Shown: positions 7,589 to 13,944, numbered from the stretch's first letter. The stretch: DNA of 19,545 nucleotides from Candidatus Methylomirabilota bacterium (GCA_022615475.1 JAKEGQ010000113.1:1-19545); one strand, 5' to 3'. Translations and numbers: made by a program. The notes: a model not told the origin generated them from the sequence alone.

Positions 7589-8101
7589 CGGTGGGAGCGG
7601 TGTTGGAGTGGGCGGTCCGTACTTGCCGTATGTTGCATCAATAGTAGCCCGTATCTCTCGGAGCGATTTGCCTTTGGCCTGAAGAAGCATCACGTCCCGC
7701 GTGATGTCCAGGCAGATGTCTCAGGTGGCCCCGTGGCTCGTAAACTCGATCCGACCGTCGGCGTAGCGCTCCTGCACGTAGCAATCTCCGTTATGGCGGT
7801 GGCCAATGTTCCCGCATCCGCAGTAGCAGGGGATATGTCGAAGCACCTCCGGATTTGCCGCCGCGTAGCGATAGGCCTCCTCCGCCTTCGCATTTCCCAT
7901 GGCGTAGGTCGGCAGCTGGCCGGGACGTAATGTCTCGTACCGGTCGCCCGGGGCCCGTCTCCGGCTGGCCCCTGTCGGGGGACCGCTACCGCTCCACCCG
8001 ACGAAGACGGCCACCATCCCTCCCGCCACCAAACCGGCGACCGCAAAGTAAAACCAGCGGGTGCGCTTCCGTGTCGATATGGCCCCCTGTGTTTTCCCCA
8101 T
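7583..8101 (-). CDS. PCYCGC-motif protein, candidate selenoprotein (in-frame UGA = Sec127)
   Basis: A 172-residue protein if the in-frame TGA at 7721-7723 is read as selenocysteine; a conventional reading stops after 126 residues. An N-terminal anchor (about 17-35) is followed by an extracytoplasmic domain with PCYCGC (91-96), H101, H103 and C107 (GHRHNGDCYV). The segment SHGAT-UGA-DICLDI then continues into KGKSLREIRATIDATYGKYG. As I recall it, the Pfam family of that name (PF13798) has a C-x-x-C here followed by a similar D-I and G-K-S-x-x-E-I-R tail, so the UGA falls on the first of these Cys codons (U127-x-x-C130). A SECIS-like hairpin follows at 7688-7706. UGA is a normal stop in neighbouring genes, so this would be local recoding. 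I use the ATG at 8101, preceded by GGGAGGAGG; the frame is open further upstream. Function is unknown; thiol/selenol redox chemistry or metal binding is inferred. The alternative is a nonsense mutation or sequencing error. Confidence 0.72.
7688..7706 (-). promoter_or_regulatory. Candidate bacterial SECIS hairpin
   Basis: Read on the minus strand, CATCACG and CGTGATG form a perfect 7-bp stem around the loop CGGGA (7695-7699). The loop begins 21 nt after the in-frame TGA at 7721-7723. Known bacterial SECIS elements lie inside the coding region directly after UGA, with a small apical loop containing a G near its 5' side about 16-37 nt from the UGA. This hairpin meets those rules. It also encodes residues of the conserved C-terminal region, so some of the pairing could be coincidental. 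Confidence 0.65.
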
Positions 8102-8121
8102 ACTCGCCTCCTCCCAGTTCA

Positions 8122-8991
8122 TCACATCATACACATGTCCCGCATCATGGGCATACGGGGCATCATGCCGCCCCCCCTGCCCCCATGCATGCGCAGGACC
8201 ATCTGCCCAGCCGCCTCCTCGCGGCGCTGCCGTTCCGAGAGAATGCCGGTATTCAGAGATGCGACATAGAAAGCGAGAGCCCACAGCTCCTCGTCCCTTA
8301 AGGCGCCTTCGTACGAGGGCATAGGCGTGCCATCGAGACCTGTGACGATGGTCCGGTAAATCGCTTCAGGAGTCGAGCCCCGCTTGAGAGGCCGCGAAAG
8401 ATCGGTAGGCTGGATCGGATACCCCCAGGTATCCTTCATGCTTTCGGCGGAGGGGCCATCACCTCGTCCCCCCACGCCATGGCATTTGAAACATTCGGCT
8501 TTCTGATATGTCTCTCGGCCCTTGCTAACCAACTCAGGCGTCCGCGGAGGGGCCTCGGGAATCACGATAGGCGATTGCGGCTTTTCGCTGCGAAACCGTT
8601 CCGAAAAAGTCTTGACGTACAGAACGACTGCCCTCCGCTCACTCTCTGGCAGATCATCCTGCGCAATCATCCCGGTCCCTCGTAGGCCCCGGCTAACGGT
8701 CTGAAATAGATCATCGTCCGTGGGGAGAGAACCTGTTGGGGTAGAGCGGAACTTGAAAATCCCCGGGTGGAAGTCCCGGGGCTTCGTCCGGACCATCATT
8801 CCCGCCATTCCCCGCCCATCCCCCAGGGCTCCATGACAGATCGCGCAGTTTCGCTCAAACACCAGCCGGCCCATTTCAAGCGTTCCCGGACCCGGCCGCG
8901 TGTTACCCGGATCATCACGTGTAGTCGCAGCAGCACCTCCCAGAAGAGCAATCCATATCGCGAGCGTCGCCGCCAGTCCTCGCGTCGTCAT
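8122..8991 (-). CDS. Dihaem cytochrome c with Met-rich C-terminal tail
   Basis: Periplasmic or membrane-attached electron carrier of 289 residues. A signal peptide spans about 1-22 (GLAATLAIWIALLGGAAA). Two class I cytochrome c domains follow: haem 1 at C49-A-I-C52-H53 with candidate distal Met108 (GTGM), and haem 2 at C167-F-K-C170-H171 with candidate distal Met224 (TPMPSY). The last ~20 residues are striking: after a Gly-rich HGGRGGG comes a stretch with eight Met and one Cys in 15 residues, the kind of sequence that binds Cu(I). Its start overlaps the SCO stop (ATGA), and the PCYCGC-motif gene begins 20 nt after its stop, so all three are probably co-transcribed. It may feed an oxidase or receive copper or electrons from the SCO protein; no partner enzyme is in the window. 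Confidence 0.87.
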   Translation of the reverse strand: MTTRGLAATLAIWIALLGGAAATTRDDPGNTRPGPGTLEMGRLVFERNCAICHGALGDGRGMAGMMVRTKPRDFHPGIFKFRSTPTGSLPTDDDLFQTVSRGLRGTGMIAQDDLPESERRAVVLYVKTFSERFRSEKPQSPIVIPEAPPRTPELVSKGRETYQKAECFKCHGVGGRGDGPSAESMKDTWGYPIQPTDLSRPLKRGSTPEAIYRTIVTGLDGTPMPSYEGALRDEELWALAFYVASLNTGILSERQRREEAAGQMVLRMHGGRGGGMMPRMPMMRDMCMM

Positions 8992-9704
8992 TTTTCTCCC
9001 CGGAGCAAGATCCGCACATCACGACGCAGGCGCTGGAGCGACTCGTCCTCGTTGCTGTGGTAGTAGCCTCGAATCCGCGCCTGACGGTCCACCAGCACAA
9101 ACCGGGAGCTATGGATAAACTGCTTTCCGGTCTCCTCATGATGCGCCAATACAGGGATGGGCCCGAAAAGCTGACTCTTCACTCCCTCGGTTGGATCAGC
9201 CACGTTCAGGCGAAAGCCCTCGAGGGCGAGGCGGTAGATGGCTCTCTTTTCACCTGTCAGGAAGAGCCACCGGTCCCGATCAGCCCCGTAGCGGTCCGCG
9301 TACTGCGAGAGGACTGCAGGGGAGTCCCGTTCCGGGTCGACGGTGATGGAGATCAGTCGGAGATCTTTTTCCTCCGCGAAGTCCGCCTGAACCTTGGCCA
9401 TCTCGGCACTCTGCAATGGACAGGTATCGGGGCAGTGGGTGAACATGAAGTTGGTGATCCAGACCTTTCCCAGCAGATCCTCTCGATCGACTTTTCGTCC
9501 GCTTCGCTCGATGAGGGAGAAGCCGGGCACACTCCCGAAAACGTCCAGCGCCTCACCTGCCCGTTTTCCGCTCAACCAGGATCGGATCGCAGGGCCTTTC
9601 CAGAACCAGAGGACACCCACCGCGCCGATGAGCACGAGGAGGAGAAGGCCCCGCAGAAGCACGACGAGCATGGGTCGCTCGATGAGGCGTCCGTCTTTCA
9701 TCAT
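8988..9704 (-). CDS. SCO1/SenC-family copper chaperone/thiol protein
   Basis: Membrane-anchored, periplasm-facing thioredoxin-fold protein of 238 residues. One N-terminal helix (about 12-35) precedes the SCO domain (about 56-236). The copper-binding motif C91-P-D-T-C95 is present after FMFTH, together with the conserved distal His198 (FIHSSRFVLVD) and the SITVDPERDSP segment. SCO proteins deliver copper to the CuA site of cytochrome oxidase and may act as thiol-disulfide reductases. The gene overlaps the dihaem cytochrome c gene by 4 nt and follows the TlpA-like gene by 25 nt. Two adjacent ATG codons at 9702-9704 and 9699-9701 are possible starts, both near a GGAG ribosome-binding site. Co-location with a Met-rich cytochrome supports a copper role. 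Confidence 0.88.
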   Translation of the reverse strand: MMKDGRLIERPMLVVLLRGLLLLVLIGAVGVLWFWKGPAIRSWLSGKRAGEALDVFGSVPGFSLIERSGRKVDREDLLGKVWITNFMFTHCPDTCPLQSAEMAKVQADFAEEKDLRLISITVDPERDSPAVLSQYADRYGADRDRWLFLTGEKRAIYRLALEGFRLNVADPTEGVKSQLFGPIPVLAHHEETGKQFIHSSRFVLVDRQARIRGYYHSNEDESLQRLRRDVRILLRGEK

Positions 9705-9729
9705 GGGTCTCCGACGGTCCTCGACCTCG

Positions 9730-10269
9730 TTACCTCAAAATCCCTTCGAGCAGTCTCCGGGATTCCGGGTCGGTCCAGTCGCGGTAGCCCACTTCCCGAT
9801 GTCGGATAATCCCCTGCTTATCGATCAGGAAGCTCGCGGGAATCCCGACCATTCGGTAAACGCGCAGCACCTCCATCTCGGGATCCAAGAGGACCGGAAA
9901 TTCCAGGTTCAACTCCTGCATGAAACTCTTCACGACACTCTTTGATCCGGCATCAAGACTGACCGCGAGGACCTCGAGGCCGCGGCTCTTGGAGTCCTGG
10001 TAGACTTTCTCGATCGTGGGCATCTCCTGACGGCAGGGACTACACCAGGTCGCCCAGAAGTTGAGAAGGACCGCCTTCCCACGCAAATCAGACAGTCGCA
10101 CCGTCTGCCCATCGAGGCGCGGCAGCACAAAGTCCGGGGCGAGATACCCCTGCTCGGGCCGGATCTCCGAAGCCACCTTGCCAGCCCGCCCCTGGACAAT
10201 AACCAGGAAAACGCCCAGGAGGAGCAGGCTTGTCGCCAGCAACATCATCCATCCGCGGTACATCTTCAT
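9730..10269 (-). CDS. TlpA/ResA-like membrane-anchored thioredoxin
   Basis: Thiol-disulfide oxidoreductase of 179 residues tethered by an N-terminal helix (about 7-26) and facing the periplasm. The AhpC/TSA-Redoxin-type thioredoxin fold begins at APDFVLPRLDG. The active site is W75-C76-S-P-C79 in NFWATWCSPCRQEMP, and the cis-proline region is VGIPASFLID (P144). ResA and TlpA proteins reduce apocytochrome c cysteines before haem attachment, or reduce SCO/CuA cysteines. Both fit the dihaem cytochrome and SCO genes immediately downstream. The ATG at 10269 has GGGAG 4 nt upstream. The 166-nt gap to pyrE (10270-10435) shows no feature I can name, so it may hold the cluster's promoter. Confidence 0.88.
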   Translation of the reverse strand: MKMYRGWMMLLATSLLLLGVFLVIVQGRAGKVASEIRPEQGYLAPDFVLPRLDGQTVRLSDLRGKAVLLNFWATWCSPCRQEMPTIEKVYQDSKSRGLEVLAVSLDAGSKSVVKSFMQELNLEFPVLLDPEMEVLRVYRMVGIPASFLIDKQGIIRHREVGYRDWTDPESRRLLEGILR

Positions 10270-10435
10270 GTCGCTCCCTTGTCCCGCCCCGCGCCCCCTC
10301 TCGCCCTTCGCATCGGCGGCCCCAGGACAAGCAATCGACGACGAGACACCGGACGCGCGAGCAGCGTGCTCAACACTGAGCCGGGTCGGGTGGAAATGCA
10401 GGATCCGGGATCATGCCGAACAGGAACTCTCCGAT

Positions 10436-11023
10436 CTAGGGCTGACGAGAGGGGACGGCTGCGATGTCGCCCAGGGTGAAGATCGCTTCGTATGGGATGC
10501 CGAAACCGGCCAGCTTCTCGTTTCCGCCCTCGAGACGGTCCACGAGGACGATGATCTTCACGATCTGAAAGCCTTGCTCCTGCGCGGCCTGAATCGCTTT
10601 CAGGGTCGAACCCCCCGTCGTGACCACATCATCGACGATCACGACCCTGGATCCCGACGTGCTGTGTCCTTCGATCCATCTCTTGAGCCCGTGTCCCTTG
10701 GGCTCCTTGCGGACAAAAAAGGTCTCGATCGGCTTCGCCACCTGATGACTGTGGTACGCCACGGCCGCCGCAATGGGAATCGCCCCGTCGGCCGGACCGC
10801 CGACAGCGTCCACCCTTGTGTGCGTCTCGCGCTCGAACCTCTTGATACGATCAAAGACGATGGTTCCCGTCGCCACCAGAGCCTCCGGCGCGCACAACAG
10901 AGCCCTGAGATCCACGTAATGCGGACTCAGCCGCCCCGATGAGAGCTGAAACGGAGCCTCCGGGCTGTAGCGATAGGCACGCTCCCGAATCAGCTCGAGC
11001 AGGCGCTTTTCCGCTTTGTTCAT
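10436..11023 (-). CDS. pyrE: Orotate phosphoribosyltransferase
   Basis: Cytoplasmic enzyme of 195 residues that joins orotate to PRPP, giving OMP in pyrimidine synthesis. The PRPP-binding signature VVIVDDVVTTGGST is at 127-140. The N-terminal segment FQLSSGRLSPHYVDLR (25-40) is typical of the short bacterial PyrE, as is the VDAVGGPADGAIPIAAAVA core (71-89). An upstream in-frame GTG at 11029 is possible, but the ATG at 11023 has a good GAGGTG ribosome-binding site, so I prefer it. It lies 62 bp after the end of the YeeZ-like gene on the same strand. Length and motifs are normal. Confidence 0.93.
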   Translation of the reverse strand: MNKAEKRLLELIRERAYRYSPEAPFQLSSGRLSPHYVDLRALLCAPEALVATGTIVFDRIKRFERETHTRVDAVGGPADGAIPIAAAVAYHSHQVAKPIETFFVRKEPKGHGLKRWIEGHSTSGSRVVIVDDVVTTGGSTLKAIQAAQEQGFQIVKIIVLVDRLEGGNEKLAGFGIPYEAIFTLGDIAAVPSRQP

Positions 11024-11085
11024 CCTCACCTCGGGACGCTTCGGGAATCACCTCTTTCCATGGTACCCGAGGGATGGAAGGGCCG

Positions 11086-11961
11086 TCAATGCGCATCTCC
11101 ACGCAAGGGCGTCCCCTCGAGCAACGCGCCATACCCGTCACGGAAGGTCGGATATCGGAAGATATATCCTGAAGCCACCAGTCTGGCGTTACGACAGCGT
11201 TTGTTGCCCGCCCGCCGGCGCTGTACACCGCCCAGCCCGGGCTTCTCCACTCGAGGAGGAGGAACGCCGAGTCGTCCCGCCAGCCAGCGGAGGACAACAC
11301 GCTCTTCCGCTGGCTCATGGTCAACCCCCAGATAGAGGTCCTCAGGCTGGGGAAACGACATCAGGTGTTGCAGGGCCCCGACGCAGTCGTCGCGGTGGAT
11401 CCGGTTCGTGAAGAGCGGCGGACCGTCGGCGCACACCGCCTCACCCCGGCGCACCCGATCGATCAGGCCCACCCGACCTGGACCGTAGATACCGCCCAGC
11501 CGGATGACCGTGGCGGGGAATGGGCCGCTCCGCGCCAGGTCCTCTGCCTCGAGCATGTGCATGCCTGAAAAGTGTGTTGGCTCGGTCGCCGACGCCTCGT
11601 CCACCCATTCCCCGTTCGCTTGGGCGTAGACCACGGTGCTCGAGGTGAAGAACACGCGCCGGGGTCTCTGCCCCTGGTGCTGGAGGGCATCGAGGACGTG
11701 TAAGAGCCCATCCACGTAAATGCTCCGGTAGGCCGCGTCGTCCAGGCGATCGGGCGCCGCCGTGTAAAAGACAAACTCCAAGCCGCTCGGGAGGTTTCGA
11801 AGTGTCCCGGGATCCGTCAGGTCAGCCGCCAGGGGGCGCACGCCGGGCGGCAGGCCCTCCGGGTGACGCCGTAGGCCCCAAACGACGTGCCCCTCCGCAA
11901 GCAGGCATTCCGCGAGAGCCGTGCCGATGTAGCCGCACCCGGCGATGAGGATTCGAGCCAT
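11086..11961 (-). CDS. YeeZ-like NAD(P)-binding epimerase-type protein
   Basis: A 291-residue extended-SDR (Rossmann) protein. The dinucleotide-binding GCGYIG (8-13) follows the first strand ARILIAG, and an acidic or Arg-rich segment (WGLRRHPEG) after strand 2 could prefer NADPH. FFTSSTVVYAQ (104-114) holds the catalytic Ser/Thr position. The usual Y-x-x-x-K is absent: the corresponding helix reads SGMHMLEAEDLA, like YeeZ-type relatives that have an R/M-x-L-x-x-AE helix. Enzymatic activity as an epimerase is therefore doubtful and the substrate is unknown. The gene is upstream of pyrE and 45 bp downstream of a GIY-YIG gene. The C-terminal region (240-262) is unusually basic. Confidence 0.8.
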   Translation of the reverse strand: MARILIAGCGYIGTALAECLLAEGHVVWGLRRHPEGLPPGVRPLAADLTDPGTLRNLPSGLEFVFYTAAPDRLDDAAYRSIYVDGLLHVLDALQHQGQRPRRVFFTSSTVVYAQANGEWVDEASATEPTHFSGMHMLEAEDLARSGPFPATVIRLGGIYGPGRVGLIDRVRRGEAVCADGPPLFTNRIHRDDCVGALQHLMSFPQPEDLYLGVDHEPAEERVVLRWLAGRLGVPPPRVEKPGLGGVQRRRAGNKRCRNARLVASGYIFRYPTFRDGYGALLEGTPLRGDAH

Positions 11962-12006
11962 GCGAGTCGTCCCTCTCCAGGGATTGAGGGGTCGATTTGA
12001 GAGACT

Positions 12007-12249
12007 CTACCAGAGGCGGCGGTTTGCGAAAGCTTGACCGGAACCGGTCTTGAGGTAGCGCTCGAAGTCCTGGGCACGCCTTGTATCTGCGAATGCCGCA
12101 TAGGTAACCAGACGCCAGGGACGATATTTGTGGGTGTGTTCGCCTTTGCCTGCATTATGTTCGGCAATACGGCGTTTCAGGTCGTTCGTGGAACCGATGT
12201 AGCGGCGATCAGGATGAGGGATGCTTTGGAGAAGATAGACGTACTGCAT
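12007..12249 (-). CDS. Small GIY-YIG nuclease-domain protein
   Basis: An 80-residue single-domain protein of the GIY-YIG superfamily (UvrC N-terminal type, YhbQ-like). The motif appears as YVYLLQS (3-9) and YIG (17-19), followed by the catalytic-region Arg in NDLKRRIAEHN (22-32) and Glu63 in a DFERYLKTGSG segment that ends like EKxLKxGSGxxF. The length is normal for free-standing members. Its start codon lies inside the first unit of a tandem repeat that runs up to a tRNA-Asn gene, which suggests a selfish or mobile association. There is no clear ribosome-binding site other than CTCC-complementary purines in the repeat. DNA cleavage is a family property and not shown here. Confidence 0.82.
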   Translation of the reverse strand: MQYVYLLQSIPHPDRRYIGSTNDLKRRIAEHNAGKGEHTHKYRPWRLVTYAAFADTRRAQDFERYLKTGSGQAFANRRLW

Positions 12250-12395
12250 TTGCGTCTGTCCTCCTTCGCTTCCCTATCGGGAGCTCCGGGGGACACCCTT
12301 CGCTTCTTGCCAATATCCGATATCGAGGATTCTCAAACAGGTGGCGTGCCACCCATAGCTCGACCGAGCAAAGCGAGGACGAGCGAAGGGTGGAG
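12245..12395. repeat. Tandem repeat unit A (~151 bp) abutting the GIY-YIG gene
   Basis: The unit starts with TGCAT, which contains the GIY-YIG start codon, and includes TGTCCTCCTTCGCT, GGACACCCTTCGCTT, the perfect hairpin GGTGGC-GT-GCCACC (12341-12354) and TAGCTCGACCGAGCAA, closing with GAGCGAAGGGTGG. CACCCTTCGCT and AGCGAAGGGTG form an inverted repeat within the unit. The same order recurs in unit B. Confidence 0.75.
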
Positions 12396-12541
12396 TGCAT
12401 CTGTCTTTGTCCTCCTTCGCTCCTCTATGGAGAGCTTCGGCGGACACCCTTCGCTTTTTGTGCTCCGATATCTAGGATTGTCACCCAGGTGGCGTGCCAC
12501 CCGTAGCTCGACCGAGCAACGCGAGAACGAGCGAAGGGTGG
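12396..12541. repeat. Tandem repeat unit B (~146 bp) abutting tRNA-Asn
   Basis: A second copy of unit A with scattered substitutions: TGCAT, TGTCCTCCTTCGCTCC, GGACACCCTTCGCTT, GGTGGCGTGCCACCC, TAGCTCGACCGAGCAA and GAGCGAAGGGTGG appear in the same order. Its last bases (TGG at 12539-12541) are the encoded CCA end of the tRNA-Asn on the minus strand, so the repeat array ends exactly on the tRNA 3' end. Confidence 0.75.
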
Positions 12542-12613
12542 CTCCCCGGGCAGGGCTCGAACCTGCAGCCTAGCGGTTAACAGCCGCTCGCTCCACCATT
12601 GAGCTACCGGGGA
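12539..12613 (-). tRNA. tRNA-Asn (GTT)
   Basis: Minus strand. Acceptor stem UCCCCGG/CCGGGGA, discriminator G and an encoded CCA. The D arm is GCUC..GAGC, and the anticodon arm AGCGG-CUGUUAA-CCGCU has anticodon GUU. The variable loop has 5 nt, and the T arm is GCAGG-UUCGAGC-CCUGC. All stems pair. The length is 75 nt including CCA. Confidence 0.93.
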
Positions 12614-12639
12614 ACGGTAGTGATCTCGCCTACTCTCGA

Positions 12640-12762
12640 ATCCTCCTCTGGCGGATTAACAGCCGCTCGCTCCCCGCCCGATCCCTGCCAGCCAGCCCCG
12701 CCTTACTGCTGGCGGGCAGGCGTCACGCGGGGGGCGGGCGGGCACCATTGAGCTACCGGGGA
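12640..12762 (-). pseudogene. Interrupted and degenerate second tRNA-Asn copy
   Basis: The 5' part UCCCCGGUAGCUCAAUGGU (12762 to 12744) is identical to the intact tRNA-Asn. It is followed by a ~70-bp insert, and then the sequence resumes with GGAGCGAGCGGCUGUUAA (12673 to 12656), again identical up to the anticodon loop. After that the sequence diverges: the anticodon stem can no longer pair, and a T-loop-like UUCGAG is present without a matching 3' acceptor strand. It lies about 40 bp upstream of the intact gene on the same strand. It probably cannot make a tRNA unless processed in an unusual way. Confidence 0.7.
12674..12743. mobile_element. 70-bp palindromic insert in the tRNA-Asn copy
   Basis: GC-rich insert in the D arm of the duplicated tRNA-Asn. 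It contains the arms CCTGCCAGCCAGC (near 12684) and GCTGGCGGGCAGG (near 12708), complementary at 12 of 13 positions. Terminal CCCGCCCG and CGGGCGGG are complementary as well. The insertion leaves at most a 1-bp ambiguity at the junction. It has no coding capacity and resembles a small hairpin (REP/MITE-like) element. Confidence 0.6.
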
Positions 12763-12846
12763 ATTCCCACTGTATGCTAACGCAAAAGGGGCGCGACCGT
12801 CAATCGAACCGGGGCGGGCACTCCGAAGGACTCGTCTAAGAAGGGA

Positions 12847-13434
12847 CTACGTCTTTTTCTGCAGTTCCTGCATGACGACCTTGGCGATGGCCTTCAGCGT
12901 CTCGAAAACACCGATCCCTTGAGAGGCCACTGCCTCGAACCAGGGGAGGTTGCGAGGATTGAGGGCCTTCTGCAGCTCATCAATGGGTGTCACGTTCGGG
13001 AGGTCCCGCTTGTTATATTGGAGCACCAGGGGGATCTTGTCCGGGTCGATCCCCTGGTCCCCCAGGTGCTGCCGCATGTCGGCCAGGCTCTGGATGTTGG
13101 CCTCCACCCGTTCGATCTGCGAGTCGGCAACAAAAACCACCCCGTCGGCCCCCTTCAGGATCAACTTGCGACTGGCCTCATAGAAGATCTGGCCAGGAAC
13201 CGTGTAGAGGTGGAAACGCGTCTTGAACCCTCGGATCGTCCCCAGTTCCAGCGGCAGGAAATCAAAAAAGAGCGTCCGCTCCGTCTCCGTGGCCAACGAG
13301 ATGAGCTTGCCCTTTGCCCCGGGGTCCACCCTCTTGTAAATATGCTGCAGGTTCGTTGTCTTGCCGCAGAGACCGGGGCCGTAGTAGACCAGCTTGCAGT
13401 TGATCTCGCGAGCCGCGTAGTTGATAAAGGACAT
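12847..13434 (-). CDS. mglA: MglA-type small Ras-like GTPase
   Basis: Cytoplasmic GTPase of 195 residues from the MglA family, which sets cell polarity and directs motility machinery in Myxococcus and Thermus. The P-loop is G-P-G-L-C-G-K-T (19-26) after LVYYG, the switch II region is TVPGQ (78-82), the guanine-specificity motif is NKRD (141-144), and the final VASQG (169-173) replaces the usual SAK. The arginine-rich TETERTLFFDFLPLELG (49-65) is characteristic of MglA. The roadblock-domain gene ends 3 nt upstream, the usual mglB-mglA pair. It is the last gene of the dnaX-ybaB-recR-mglB-mglA run. What it controls here is unknown; REC-PilZ proteins elsewhere in the window would be compatible with motility or pili. 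Confidence 0.9.
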   Translation of the reverse strand: MSFINYAAREINCKLVYYGPGLCGKTTNLQHIYKRVDPGAKGKLISLATETERTLFFDFLPLELGTIRGFKTRFHLYTVPGQIFYEASRKLILKGADGVVFVADSQIERVEANIQSLADMRQHLGDQGIDPDKIPLVLQYNKRDLPNVTPIDELQKALNPRNLPWFEAVASQGIGVFETLKAIAKVVMQELQKKT

Positions 13435-13437
13435 CCC

Positions 13438-13944
13438 TTAACCCTTGCCGAAGAGGTTTTCGACGTCGTCGTCGGTGATCTCGCCTATCGCGGGCTTCGA
13501 AGGAGAGCTTTTTCCCTCCGCGCCCGAGTTCGGCCGCCTGGAGAGTTCAGTGAAAATATCCTCCATCTCCCTGGAGAATTTTTTGACCTGGAGGCGAACC
13601 AGCGCCACGGCCGAATTCTGATCCAACAGCACCAGGAGGATGGCGCGGCTACCGATGAGCGAGAGGTGGAGACGCTTCCGCTCTCCGTCGTAGAAGACAA
13701 AAGAAAATTCCTTCTCACCCAGGAGCTGGGCTAACGCCCCCGCTGCGGCGATGCTGCCCGCGGCGAGACTCGCGAGCGGCGTGGTATCAAGCCCGTCCGT
13801 CGCTCCAGCGCTGGCGATGAGCTGCCCGCTCGTATCGATGAGGAGAATCGCCGCGCTCCGGGCCTTGCGCTGTAGGGCAGACAGGCAGGCGTTGATCCGG
13901 CTGAGGTCCTCTTCGTAGATGACCAGATCGGCTATGGGGCGCAC
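13438..13944 (-). CDS. mglB: MglB-like roadblock/LC7 domain protein
   Basis: A 168-residue protein with a roadblock/LC7 domain (about 12-125), seen in AAILLIDTSGQLIASAG, the TTPLASLAAGSIAAAGALAQLLGE helix and SRAILLVLLDQNSAVALVRL. In known systems MglB is the GTPase-activating partner of MglA. The gene directly precedes mglA with a 3-nt gap. The C-terminal ~40 residues are a Ser/Pro-rich linker ending in the acidic motif ITDDDVENLFGKG, a tail that could bind a partner. The start is ATG, 54 nt after recR. The assignment rests on the fold motifs plus the mglA neighbour. Confidence 0.85.
   Translation of the reverse strand: MRPIADLVIYEEDLSRINACLSALQRKARSAAILLIDTSGQLIASAGATDGLDTTPLASLAAGSIAAAGALAQLLGEKEFSFVFYDGERKRLHLSLIGSRAILLVLLDQNSAVALVRLQVKKFSREMEDIFTELSRRPNSGAEGKSSPSKPAIGEITDDDVENLFGKG

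Noticed and set aside
7721..8101. PCYCGC-motif protein as a normal 126-residue protein ending at TGA
   Set aside because: The frame continues with family-like residues beyond the TGA, the TGA sits on a Cys position of the family as I recall it, and a SECIS-like hairpin follows. A plain stop explains none of these.
12245..12541. CRISPR-like array
   Set aside because: Only two long, imperfect units, with no short direct repeats, regular spacers or cas genes.
12034..12573. Plus-strand open frame over the repeats and tRNA
   Set aside because: It runs through the antisense of the GIY-YIG gene, both repeat units and part of tRNA-Asn; not a protein.
12674..12743. Group I or other self-splicing intron in tRNA-Asn
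   Set aside because: The insert is only 70 bp, sits in the D arm rather than the anticodon loop, and the downstream tRNA half is degenerate.
12919..13734. Plus-strand open frame (271 codons)
   Set aside because: Antisense to mglA and mglB, which are clearly real.
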